This document shows positions 55,773 to 64,000 of a stretch of 64,000 bases of DNA, one piece after another; within the stretch, counting starts at the first letter, position 1, and every line of letters starts with the position of its first letter. The position numbers and the translations under genes are program-made. This DNA is from Enterococcus rotai (GTDB taxonomy: Bacteria; Bacillota; Bacilli; Lactobacillales; Enterococcaceae), in assembly GCF_001465345.1 (NCBI RefSeq), contig NZ_CP013655.1:1315349-1379348 (forward strand), given 5' to 3'. The notes beneath the pieces were generated by a model. That model did not search any database, had not been told where the DNA came from, and saw nothing but the letters and a program-made list of their open reading frames with translations.

Positions 55773-56555
55773 ATGAAAAAAGCGATTTTAGCTACATTAC
55801 TTTCTGCAACAGCATTAACATTGTTTGCTGCTCCAGCTAGTGCTACTGAGAAAACAACTAAAACTGATGTTGGGGTTCAGTTTAAACCGAGTGGACCAAC
55901 AATTCCTGCTGAGGATATGAAACCTTTCAAAGATAACTTAGCTGTTGTCTTCAAACCAAGCAGTTTCAAATTTGGACCAGCTGAAGCAGTTGCTGGTGCA
56001 GTGAAATTAAATAACGTTAAGGGTGACAATAGTAACCTTGATGGTGCTACAATTTCAGAACAAGGCCAATATTTAGTAGTCAACGATGACAGAGACTTGG
56101 AAAAGTCGGCTGATAAGAAAAATAGTCCATGGACTTTAAAGGCAAATATGTCAGAGTTAACAACAGCTGATGGCGCTGCTAAATTGGCTTCTGCTAAATT
56201 GGAAATGAATTTAACAGGTTTGAAAAAATATAACATTGGTAGTGTAATTGGTGCGGATAATGATTACGTTCCTATGAACCCTTGGGATGCCGCTGTAAAT
56301 GGCGTTAAACCTATTGATAACTTTGCAGTTGCGGGTGAATCAGGTGTTACTTTACCAACAGATACAAAAGTTGTCTTAGAAGCTGGTTCTACTTCAAAAT
56401 CTGAAATTATGACGAAGAAGACTGCAAATGAGTATAAAGGCGGAGTTGCTACTGCGATTACAGATGTAAAATTAGCTATTCTTGATGCAGACCAAGATGG
56501 TAAATCATTTGCTGGTACAGTTACTTGGTATTTAGATGATAATCCAACATTTTAA
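55773..56555 (+). CDS. WxL-domain surface protein inside inverted repeats
   Basis: A 260-residue WxL protein with a signal peptide (to about 25, APASATE) and WxL motifs SPWTLKANMSEL and terminal GTVTWYLDDNPTF. It differs from the WxL proteins of loci I and II in its first half (VFKPSSFKFGPAEAVAG). AAGGATGG lies 9 nt before the ATG. The gene with its ribosome site, but no promoter of its own, is exactly framed by 46/48-bp inverted repeats. Confidence 0.92.
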   Translation: MKKAILATLLSATALTLFAAPASATEKTTKTDVGVQFKPSGPTIPAEDMKPFKDNLAVVFKPSSFKFGPAEAVAGAVKLNNVKGDNSNLDGATISEQGQYLVVNDDRDLEKSADKKNSPWTLKANMSELTTADGAAKLASAKLEMNLTGLKKYNIGSVIGADNDYVPMNPWDAAVNGVKPIDNFAVAGESGVTLPTDTKVVLEAGSTSKSEIMTKKTANEYKGGVATAITDVKLAILDADQDGKSFAGTVTWYLDDNPTF

Positions 56556-56604
56556 TTAACACACATAAATCTAGAAAACAAAAATACACAAATATAAAAA
56601 ATAA

Positions 56605-56652
56605 AGCATAGATATAGATTGGTTAGAGAGTTATTGTTATAAGTTGTTCATT
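56605..56652 (-). repeat. Right 48-bp inverted repeat flanking the WxL gene
   Basis: The inverted counterpart of 55707-55752, 49 bp after the WxL stop. There is no terminator between the stop and the repeat. The DNA from here to the next start (56653-56768) has no ORF that I can support. Confidence 0.9.
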
Positions 56653-56768
56653 AAAATGAAAGAAAGAAACAAGTTTAGAAATAGGTGTTTAAGTAGTATG
56701 GAGTGCGATTAAAAAATGAAAAAACAGTTGGCTTGTTGAAAAAAAATAGATCAAGAGGTTGTATTTAC

Positions 56769-57797
56769 ATGAGAAAAAATCATTTTTACCCAGTTGTTGT
56801 TTTTCTGATCTTTTTATTTATTCATCCAGTCGATGGTTTTTCGGCAGAGGACGTGTCTAGTGTAATCAGCGATTTTTCCTATGAAATTCTTTATCCTGAA
56901 AATCAGAAAGATAAAACTCTTGGGTATTATGACTTGTTGATGAAACAAGGAGAAGAACAGCAGATTCAATTGCAACTCAATAATGCATCGAATCAACCAA
57001 TGCAAGTGGCAATAGCAATAAGTAGTGCTAAAACTAACGGAAATGGTGTAGTAACATTTGGACCAAATGATATTAAGACGGATGCTTCTTTAAAGCACGA
57101 TTTAGCTAAATTAATGACTGCTCCTGAGAAAGTTACGATAGCTCCAAATGACCATACAGTAGTTGATTTTACTATTTCAGTACCTGATGAAGCCTTCGAT
57201 GGGTATATTGCTGGGGGGATTCAGTTGAAACCCATCGTAAAAGAGCAAACTTCAATAAAAAAAGACCAAGTGATTTTGAATAAATTTGCTTTTGTCATAG
57301 GTGTACTACTAAGTGAATCTGAAATTCAATATGTACAACCAGATCTCCAATTGAATGATGTCTCATTAAAGTTGAAAAATGCAAGATATACTTTGTTTGC
57401 TAATATATCGAACACCAAAAGTAATTTTGCAGAAGATCTGATGGCAAAGATTAAAATCAGAAAAAAAGGTGAAAAAAAAGCATTTTTAGAAGTTGAAAAA
57501 GAAAAAATGCGTATGGCTCCTAATTCGATGATGGAATTACCGATATTTTTAGAGGATCAAAAAGTAACGGCTGGTGAATATGCAGCAGATGTTGAGTTGA
57601 AATCTAAAAATGGACAGAGTTGGAAATGGGTCAGAAACTTTGCTCTTTCAAAGCTTGAAGCTGAACGAATAAATAAACAAAAAAGCATACAAGATGAAGT
57701 GCCACGCAATCATTGGTGGTTGATACTGGGAATTCTATTCATCTTTTTAGTAGTCGGTGGTCTGTGTTTTCTTTATTTTAAAAAGATAAGTAAATAG
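56769..57797 (+). CDS. WxL-interacting protein, DUF916/DUF3324 (second of locus III)
   Basis: Start at the ATG that gives a signal peptide (MRKNHFYPVVVFLIFLFIHP, cleavage near FSAED); the longer frame upstream is hydrophilic. The 342-residue product has DUF916 (MKQGEEQQIQLQLNNASNQ), DUF3324 (NKFAFVIGVLLSES to GQSWKWVRNFAL), a transmembrane helix near 315-337 and a short basic end. The ribosome site is weak (AAGAGG). Confidence 0.9.
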   Translation: MRKNHFYPVVVFLIFLFIHPVDGFSAEDVSSVISDFSYEILYPENQKDKTLGYYDLLMKQGEEQQIQLQLNNASNQPMQVAIAISSAKTNGNGVVTFGPNDIKTDASLKHDLAKLMTAPEKVTIAPNDHTVVDFTISVPDEAFDGYIAGGIQLKPIVKEQTSIKKDQVILNKFAFVIGVLLSESEIQYVQPDLQLNDVSLKLKNARYTLFANISNTKSNFAEDLMAKIKIRKKGEKKAFLEVEKEKMRMAPNSMMELPIFLEDQKVTAGEYAADVELKSKNGQSWKWVRNFALSKLEAERINKQKSIQDEVPRNHWWLILGILFIFLVVGGLCFLYFKKISK

Positions 57798-57897
57798 ATC
57801 GCATGAAGAGGCATGGCACACGCTAAACGATTACATTAAAGCAGTAAACGGCTCCGCTTTAGTATGTAGCAAAAATACAAAAAAGGAGAATCAGGAC

Positions 57898-60800
57898 ATG
57901 AAAAATAATAATAAGTTGAGAATAGGTTTGTTTATAGGTATAGTCGTCTTTGGACTTGGTATGGTCACTTGGATGAATACAGCAAGTAGTTCAGTAAAAG
58001 CAAATTCTACTAACGCAAAACAAGCCAATTCAGCTAAAATACTTGATCCAGTAGAAAATACTGAAGGATTGAGTGCAACTGCCAAAAGGGTGGTATTATC
58101 TCAAGATGAGGCATTTCCGGATATTGCAACTGAAGAAGGCCGTAAGCTGATTTTTTCAAAACAAGACTTTCCAGGGGACAAAAAAGAGGTTTCCTATGAA
58201 TATAGTGATGCTAAAGGCACTGCCAAGAAGCCAAGCAGTGCAAATGCTGGGTTTCAATTGGTTTATGTGAAAGTAAGTGACAAATCTAGTAAATCTAACA
58301 TCCTTGTTCCTATTCCGGTTACTGTAACGAATAGTGGAACGACATTGTTATCTGAGGATCGAGTAGCGATTCAAATGGACAATGGACAAGACCAGATCCA
58401 ACTTCAATTGAATGAAGTAAAGGATAAAAATGCAGAAGAACTACAACAAATAGTTAAAGAAAAAGCACAGGTTCGTGCTTGGCGTACAGATAATGGCGAA
58501 GAGTTACCAGTCGCTGTTTCAGAAAATACAATCGATCCTTCTGTCGCTGGAACATATAAAGCAACGTTCAAAGTTACTTTAGATTCAGAAACCGTTCAAA
58601 TGGAAAAAGAAGTGAAGGTAGAAGAGAGTGCCAGAGCGTTAAATCCAGCTCCACGTGCTGAGGATGGTTTTACATGGAAATTATTGCCAGCAAGACAAAA
58701 TGCATCTCTTTATGATATGAAAAGAAGTAGTTTTTTTAGAATGTCAAATGGTGACACCTCTACGAGCAACCTGAAGTCCTATGCGTCATCTGCATTAACT
58801 ATATTACCTGACAAATCAGTGGGGTATGACGTAGCTAGAGACTCGGCTTCCATATTTGGCGGATTTTCAGTGGGAGCATCTACTGTAATTCCCTCTGTAA
58901 ATGGTACATTGTTACCATCAGTGGATGAACAGTCTGCTTCTCTTTCTACAAGTGTTTATCAGAGAAGTGATGGTCTTGGGATAAGGAAAGAGTTAATCAA
59001 TACTAAACTAGGACTTAAATACACTTATGAGGCGACAGTAGCAACTAACCAAAGTTATAGAGTCCAAACAAAGATTGAGAATATTTCATCTTCTACAGTA
59101 ACTTTGGGATTTATTAATAAAGGAATATTATCTAGTGGTAGTCGAAGTAGTTTTGCCCAGAAAAGTGCTCTAAGTGCAATAGGGAATGGGCGAGGGGTAA
59201 AAGGTAGGACCAAAATCAACTCTACCGACGAGATGGCGTATGCGATAGATTTCAAGCCAAGGGTGGATGATCCCTATACGTATTGGGATGTAGTGGATAA
59301 GGCAGAAAGTGGGAACTCAAGTGAGAAGAGCGCTGCCTGGGAAAGACTCAACAGAACAGCATTAAAACCTGGCATGGAAAAGACGAAGTTTAAATCAGGA
59401 GACACTATATTTTCTGAACCGCGTTTTGGGTTTTTCTTTTCAGGAGGTGTTCCAGCAAGAACTGTGGCGAGCGGAGAATCTGTTAGTGGAACCTGGGAGT
59501 TATTTTATGGGGAACCTCTTCCGTATATTGAAATCGGCGCAACTCCAGAAGAACATAACGTATACCCAGATACAACAGAGCAAGAATTTAAATATGACTA
59601 TGTGTTAGGCAATATGCCTTCAAATAGTGCCTTTGGGACGATGACGGTCACTTATCCTGATAATAGTAAGGAAGCAAGACCTTTTACTGCAGCAAATCCG
59701 ACAGGAACGATTACTGTTCCTAGAACTAAATTACCAGAGCAATTAAGTAATAAGCCCGGGACAATCCAAAGCTACGAAACCTCTTTGCTAGCGATCAATG
59801 AATCAGAGGGGATATGGCAAGGTCTTCCATCAGAGGATAAAATTCTTTCTGTCAATGTATATAATTTAGGTGGATCGCCAATTGCTCAAATAGTTAAAAA
59901 GGATAGTATTTGGAGCAAAAAACCATGGGAGTTGATTAGTAATCCAGTTATTTTACCAGGACACGACCCAGATTATAAATTTGTGAATCCTGCAAAACCA
60001 GTGGATACATCTAAAGTAGGGATGCAATTTACGGAAGTTATTATGACTGATACGGCCGAACCGACCAGATCAGTGATTATAAAAGTCCCTGTGATGGTGA
60101 CGACGGAGGATCCAATTCCGACAAACGGATTATATATTGGAGCTGACGACTTTACTATTGATCAAGAGGAATTGAAAAACTTAACAGAGGCACAGATACC
60201 AGAAATGATTCTAAAAAATTCAAATGCAGCGGCTTGGGATGCTGCAACAGGTTCAAGTGAAGGAATTGATTTGTTTGTTAAAGAGACAACATTAAGCAAC
60301 ACATCGGACAATTCAAAAATATACACTGCAAAAATTAGAGCCGAAAATGCTGATGAGTTTAAAGAGAAGACAGTCAACATCACCGTGACAGCAAAATCAA
60401 AATTGACGATCAATTTTATAGATGAAAAGAATACTACGTTAAAAACAATTGAAGTGACAAAAGAGATAGGTCGACCAACAGATTTAAGTAAAGATCCAGA
60501 TGTAATCCAGGTGCTTCAAGATTTAGAAGCCGATAATCGGAAATTAGAAGAACGGCCAGCTAACGAAACGGCCTATCCAATTGCTGCGACCAACCAACCT
60601 GTCAACTATCGTTTTCGATCATATTCAAAATGGACTGTTGAATTTGTTACTACGAATGATGATGGTGAACAGCTACTTCCTTCTGTTGAGCTAGAAAAGA
60701 GAATTGGTATAACGTTCAACATGCGAGAAGAGGAGCCGATAGCTGCTGCACTAAAAACGCTTGAACTGGAAAAGCATTATGATTTAATGTCATTTCCTCA

Positions 60801-61767
60801 AGATGACGAATCTTTTACTGTAAGTGCAAGTGATAATGGGCGAGTTCTTCCCTATGTTTATGAAGTAGAGGCAAACATAAACATTCATTTTGTTGATGAA
60901 AAAGATACAACTATCAAAACAGTTCCTTTGATAAGAAGAGTTGGTCTTCTTGATTTAAGTCAAGATCCGGATATACTTGCGGCAATTCAGACACTCAAGG
61001 AACAAAAGTATGAAGTAATCAAGTCACCAGAAAATGTGACAGCTTATCCAATCAGATTTGATACGGATGTGACCAATCCAATCATTTATCAAGTTAAAAA
61101 AATGGAAGTACCAGTAAACATTCGATTTGTGGATGAAGACGGGGTTGATATACCAAAAGTAGAGCCGATTAATTCAAAGGGAATTATAGGAACTCCTCTT
61201 GACTTGCAACAATTTGACACAGAGATTCAAAAACGATTAGAGATACTCAAAGGGGAACATTATGAACTAGTAGAAAAACCTGCTGATAATCAAGTGATAA
61301 CTGGACCAGGTGCTCTAGACGTATTCTATCGTTTTAAAGGATCCTTATTCATTGGCTCATTTCCTGGGACATTAGATTTTGGAAACAAATACATGGATTC
61401 TAATATGATCAAAGCCGAACAGCCTAAATACGATAAAGATTTAGTTATCAAAGATACACGAAAGACTAAAGGCTCGTGGAAACTATCAGCAACGTTAGAA
61501 AAACCACTAACCAGTGAAGAAAATCCAGGTGAAGTCATTAACAATGTGTTCTTTTACAAGCAAGATGCAACAACTAAAGTTCCATTGCTCAAAGGGCAAG
61601 CCCAACCAATCGAAACAGGAAAGGCAACGACTTCAGGAGAGTATAATGTCAGTGAAAAATGGACAAACAATAAAACTGGTTTAGAATTAATTGTACATTC
61701 TAACAATGTCTATCAAACAGGAAAATACACTGCCTCTATTTTATGGCAAGTAGAAACAACACCATAA
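57898..61767 (+). CDS. Giant WxL protein with tandem MucBP-like repeats
   Basis: A 1289-residue protein with a signal or anchor segment (about 8-30) and immunoglobulin-like or cadherin-like N-terminal repeats (about 60-250). A large central beta domain (about 255-560) resembles WxL-associated surface proteins. Four related repeats follow (LTINFIDEKNTTLKTIEVTK; WTVEFVTTNDDGEQLLPSVE; INIHFVDEKDTTIKTVPLIR; VNIRFVDEDGVDIPKVEPIN), then a WxL domain (SWKLSATLEKPL; terminal YTASILWQVETTP). Last gene of locus III and the counterpart of the giant in locus I. Ribosome site AAAAAAGGAG. Confidence 0.87.
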   Translation: MKNNNKLRIGLFIGIVVFGLGMVTWMNTASSSVKANSTNAKQANSAKILDPVENTEGLSATAKRVVLSQDEAFPDIATEEGRKLIFSKQDFPGDKKEVSYEYSDAKGTAKKPSSANAGFQLVYVKVSDKSSKSNILVPIPVTVTNSGTTLLSEDRVAIQMDNGQDQIQLQLNEVKDKNAEELQQIVKEKAQVRAWRTDNGEELPVAVSENTIDPSVAGTYKATFKVTLDSETVQMEKEVKVEESARALNPAPRAEDGFTWKLLPARQNASLYDMKRSSFFRMSNGDTSTSNLKSYASSALTILPDKSVGYDVARDSASIFGGFSVGASTVIPSVNGTLLPSVDEQSASLSTSVYQRSDGLGIRKELINTKLGLKYTYEATVATNQSYRVQTKIENISSSTVTLGFINKGILSSGSRSSFAQKSALSAIGNGRGVKGRTKINSTDEMAYAIDFKPRVDDPYTYWDVVDKAESGNSSEKSAAWERLNRTALKPGMEKTKFKSGDTIFSEPRFGFFFSGGVPARTVASGESVSGTWELFYGEPLPYIEIGATPEEHNVYPDTTEQEFKYDYVLGNMPSNSAFGTMTVTYPDNSKEARPFTAANPTGTITVPRTKLPEQLSNKPGTIQSYETSLLAINESEGIWQGLPSEDKILSVNVYNLGGSPIAQIVKKDSIWSKKPWELISNPVILPGHDPDYKFVNPAKPVDTSKVGMQFTEVIMTDTAEPTRSVIIKVPVMVTTEDPIPTNGLYIGADDFTIDQEELKNLTEAQIPEMILKNSNAAAWDAATGSSEGIDLFVKETTLSNTSDNSKIYTAKIRAENADEFKEKTVNITVTAKSKLTINFIDEKNTTLKTIEVTKEIGRPTDLSKDPDVIQVLQDLEADNRKLEERPANETAYPIAATNQPVNYRFRSYSKWTVEFVTTNDDGEQLLPSVELEKRIGITFNMREEEPIAAALKTLELEKHYDLMSFPQDDESFTVSASDNGRVLPYVYEVEANINIHFVDEKDTTIKTVPLIRRVGLLDLSQDPDILAAIQTLKEQKYEVIKSPENVTAYPIRFDTDVTNPIIYQVKKMEVPVNIRFVDEDGVDIPKVEPINSKGIIGTPLDLQQFDTEIQKRLEILKGEHYELVEKPADNQVITGPGALDVFYRFKGSLFIGSFPGTLDFGNKYMDSNMIKAEQPKYDKDLVIKDTRKTKGSWKLSATLEKPLTSEENPGEVINNVFFYKQDATTKVPLLKGQAQPIETGKATTSGEYNVSEKWTNNKTGLELIVHSNNVYQTGKYTASILWQVETTP

Positions 61768-61885
61768 TGATGATTTATTGAGTAAAGCTCTAAGAAGAGC
61801 TTGGAACATAACTTCTAAAGAAAAAATCCAGCTACCAGTCAATTTGATACTTATTGTCAAATCGGACTGATGAGAGGAAAACAGA

Positions 61886-61930
61886 TGTTGATCGTTGAGA
61901 GTAAACTACTTTCAATGATCAACTTTTTTG
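61886..61930 (+). terminator. Terminator of WxL locus III
   Basis: GTTGATCGTTGAGAGT pairs with ACTTTCAATGATCAAC (two mismatches), then a T run. Confidence 0.75.
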
Positions 61931-61964
61931 TTATGTCATCTTTATCAAATCGTTCATAAGAAAA

Positions 61965-62505
61965 AGCTCTTTGTCAACTAATGTTGGTAAAGAAAATCCA
62001 AAGAATTAAATCAATTAATATGATTTCTAGGGGGGATTTCATCTAGGTTTTTTGTTTTCTTGAAAAAGAATTGTACGAAAACATAAAGAAATTCTCAATT
62101 TGAAATTGTAAAAGTTGCGAAACCCGTAAGCATGTATCTTCAACACTTTAATAGGATTATTTAAATATTCCAGTGCATTGTTTAATTCATTTTGGTACTT
62201 CTTAAAAGTACCAATAGTTGTTTGATAATAGGTAGGAAGACGATGGAAATCTTCGTCTAATAGTGCATAAAATCGAGTGTACCTGAAAAGACTAGACAGA
62301 CTCTTCTTTTGATTCGTTCCTTTTAAGCAAATTTCATTAGAAGTGATGGTTAAATCTAGAATATCTAAGGTTTCTTTGATAAGATTTTTCTTTTTTGAAT
62401 GGTTTTAGACGACTTAATTCTAAAGGATATCAGGGCGGTTTCTCCATTATTTTACATTAAAAAAGATGCCAGTGATTTCTCACCAACATAAGAAAGTATA
62501 GAGCC
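61965..62505 (-). mobile_element. ISL3-family relic 2 with both ends
   Basis: Left end AGCTCTTTGTCAACTAATG and right end (minus strand) GGCTCTATACTTTCTTATG are imperfect terminal repeats of ISL3 type, 541 bp apart, so about 0.9 kb is missing. Minus-strand fragments LFRYTRFYALLDEDFHRLPT, YYQTTIGTFKKYQNELNNAL and IKVLKIHAYGFRNFYNFKLR are the transposase C-terminus with frameshifts. No 8-bp target duplication remains. It has the same orientation as relic 1. Confidence 0.75.
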
Positions 62506-62554
62506 AGATTTTGGTAAGAAGCATCTTAAATTCAACAAAGTAATTTTTTTTCGA

Positions 62555-62589
62555 ATCTAACCAAAATCTGACCATTAAATTAGTATGAT
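62555..62589 (+). promoter_or_regulatory. Tandem ATCTRACC repeats and promoter of the permease gene
   Basis: ATCTAACC (62555) and ATCTGACC (62566), 11 bp apart, over the -35 region of a TATGAT -10 box (62584-62589). It is an OmpR-type activator layout with a different word and spacing from the ATCCA sites. Confidence 0.55.
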
Positions 62590-62632
62590 AGATTTGATCA
62601 GGAACAAAGAAGTATAAATTGGAGGAAACAAG

Positions 62633-64000
62633 ATGAGTTTTTTTAAAAGAGCACTAATCAGTATATGGCAAAGAAAAGGACGAACGTCCTTGTTTTTAGG
62701 ATTATTTTTAATTGTCTTTCTATTGATTTTGTCTGGTTTTGCGATACAGCAATCAGCAGAAAAAAGTAAAGTTGATGCGCGAAAACAATTAGGCGCCGAA
62801 GTTCGTTTGAAAAGAGATAATGAAAAGATCAAAGAAGCATTATTGAGTGGGAATAATAGTATAAAACCACTTTCAAGAGAAACGATTGATAATATTAGTA
62901 GCTTACCTCAAATAAAAAGTGTCCAGTTAGGTGGAGAAGCCAGCGCTGCTAAAGGAGACTTGAAAAGTGTAGCAGCGACAGCAAGTAGTACGGATAATGC
63001 TATGAACCCTAATTTAGCTGGGAATTATAACGAAAATCAAAAACCAACATTCCGCTTATATGGAACAAATGCATTATTGAAAACAACTGATTTTAAAAAT
63101 CATGATTCTAAATTAATTGATGGGGAAGGAATCACGGATAAAACACCAGAAAATTCAGCTGTTGTTGAACAAACTTTTGCTGAAAATAACCAGTTAAAAG
63201 TAGGGGATAAATTTAAACTTACTGGATTTTCATTAGATGGTAATGGAAATAACATAGAGTATCAGGTGGTCGGGATTTACAAAACAGATAAAGTAACATC
63301 TGCGCTCGATCAAATGTATGAAATGGCTCAACCTGAAAACCAAATTTATGTAGATATAAAATCATTTGTAAAAACAAGTGATCAGGCAAATATAGAGGAT
63401 GTAACCTTTTACTTAAATGATCCTATGCAAGTGGAACATTTTGTGAAAGATGCAGAAAAGAAAATGCCTGCTGAGGGGAATTTTTATAAACTAGATTCGT
63501 ATACAGAACAGTATAAGCAAATGATTGGTCCTATCGAAAAAATGTCTGCTTTTAGTTCGATCATGATTAAAGTTATTGTAATAGCTGGCGGTTTGATTTT
63601 AACCTTCTTATCATTATTGTCTATTCGTGACAGGAAAAAAGAAGTTGGAATTTTACTTTCATTAGGAGAAACTAAAATGAAAGTAATCGTCCAATTAGTG
63701 ACGGAAATCGTCATCATCGGTCTCATTTCTTTTGCATTATCCGTGACAATCGTCCAAATTTCAGGTCAAACAGCCGCTAACGCCATGTTATCAAAACAAG
63801 TGGCAGAATCAGAACAGGTTGTGCCGACTGAAGACGAGTATGGGGAAGAAATTAAAACGGTAGAACCTGTCGACCAAATGGAGCTGCAATTGAATTCAAC
63901 TGTGGTTACACAAGCAGCCGGTTTAGGTTTTCTACTAATCGTCCTTACAACGCTTGTACCAAGTATCATGATTGCTAGAACAGATCCTAAAGACCTGTTC
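62633..64000 (+). CDS. FtsX-type ABC transporter permease (3' end outside window)
   Basis: Open from the ATG (after TTGGAGG) to the last base, 456 codons visible. Membrane helix 1 (about 17-38), a large extracellular domain with many short strands (about 40-305), then helices near 310-340, 360-385 and 425-445. The FtsX/MacB loop is SIRDRKKEVGILLSLGETKMK, and the visible end SIMIARTDPKDLF is just short of the usual C-terminus. No ATPase lies upstream; one may follow outside the window. Likely a Vex/Bce-like peptide exporter or sensor. Confidence 0.9.
   Translation, partial: MSFFKRALISIWQRKGRTSLFLGLFLIVFLLILSGFAIQQSAEKSKVDARKQLGAEVRLKRDNEKIKEALLSGNNSIKPLSRETIDNISSLPQIKSVQLGGEASAAKGDLKSVAATASSTDNAMNPNLAGNYNENQKPTFRLYGTNALLKTTDFKNHDSKLIDGEGITDKTPENSAVVEQTFAENNQLKVGDKFKLTGFSLDGNGNNIEYQVVGIYKTDKVTSALDQMYEMAQPENQIYVDIKSFVKTSDQANIEDVTFYLNDPMQVEHFVKDAEKKMPAEGNFYKLDSYTEQYKQMIGPIEKMSAFSSIMIKVIVIAGGLILTFLSLLSIRDRKKEVGILLSLGETKMKVIVQLVTEIVIIGLISFALSVTIVQISGQTAANAMLSKQVAESEQVVPTEDEYGEEIKTVEPVDQMELQLNSTVVTQAAGLGFLLIVLTTLVPSIMIARTDPKDLF

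Noticed and set aside
56605..56652. 48-bp repeat as the end of an IS or MITE
   Set aside because: No transposase, no target duplication, and the outer ends are not terminal-repeat-like; the enclosed DNA is simply a WxL gene with its ribosome site.

Overview
The window looks like the chromosome of an enterococcus or a close relative (AT-rich Lactobacillales). This rests on protein families and gene order, not a database search: WxL-domain proteins with DUF916/DUF3324 partners, MucBP surface proteins, Mga-like and Rgg-like regulators, a CcpA-type cre-like site, strong AGGAGG ribosome sites, and a housekeeping block with the Bacillota order ymdB ... ymcA-mutS-mutL. Conserved genes lie at 23.2-24.0 kb (ymdB) and 30.6-41.0 kb (ymcA-mutS-mutL-maf-thioesterase, msrB, a peptide-binding lipoprotein, ruvAB). 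Accessory surface and signalling genes surround them.

Region by region. 0-7 kb: 3' part of a DesK/LiaS-like sensor kinase with its LuxR-type regulator, an odd MucBP protein with an internal sorting signal, and a reverse-strand group of an LRR-MucBP protein, an Mga-like regulator and a mini-MucBP protein. 7.2-15.9 kb: WxL locus I (winged-helix regulator, LPQTG protein, two WxL proteins, WxL-interacting protein, membrane-anchored protein, 1277-residue WxL protein). 16.1-21.5 kb: beta-glucoside PTS with PRD regulator and a GH1 enzyme whose 3' end is lost. 21.5-23.1 kb: small XRE repressor, a convergent structured RNA candidate, an 18-codon hydrophobic peptide gene and a divergent Rgg-like regulator (possible peptide-pheromone pair). 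24.2-30.4 kb: WxL locus II (Mga-like regulator, choice-of-anchor/MucBP/WxL protein, FPYTG protein, WxL protein, WxL-interacting protein), lying between ymdB and ymcA.

41.0-44.2 kb: Rgg-like regulator divergent from a CPBP protease, then a helical membrane protein. 44.4-50.1 kb: MacA/MacB-type ABC exporter, OmpR-type two-component system and small lipoprotein. Two near-identical promoter architectures (ATCCA repeats 22 bp apart, fixed distance to the -10) lie upstream of the exporter and the lipoprotein, and a third copy at 50.5 kb has no gene behind it. 50.1-62.5 kb: a segment bracketed by two decayed ISL3-family relics. It holds a tyrosine recombinase flanked by inverted 24-bp core-like sites and CCGTCA arm-like repeats, then WxL locus III, in which one WxL gene lies exactly between 46/48-bp inverted repeats. 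The window ends inside an FtsX-type permease gene.

How the parts work together: each WxL locus pairs sortase-anchored small proteins, WxL proteins that bind peptidoglycan non-covalently, and membrane-anchored DUF916/DUF3324 proteins that bind WxL domains, so each probably builds one surface assembly under its own regulator. The strongest candidate for something undescribed is locus III, where two separate inverted-repeat arrangements suggest DNA-inversion (phase-variation) control of a WxL surface complex. This is inferred from the sequence and has not been shown.
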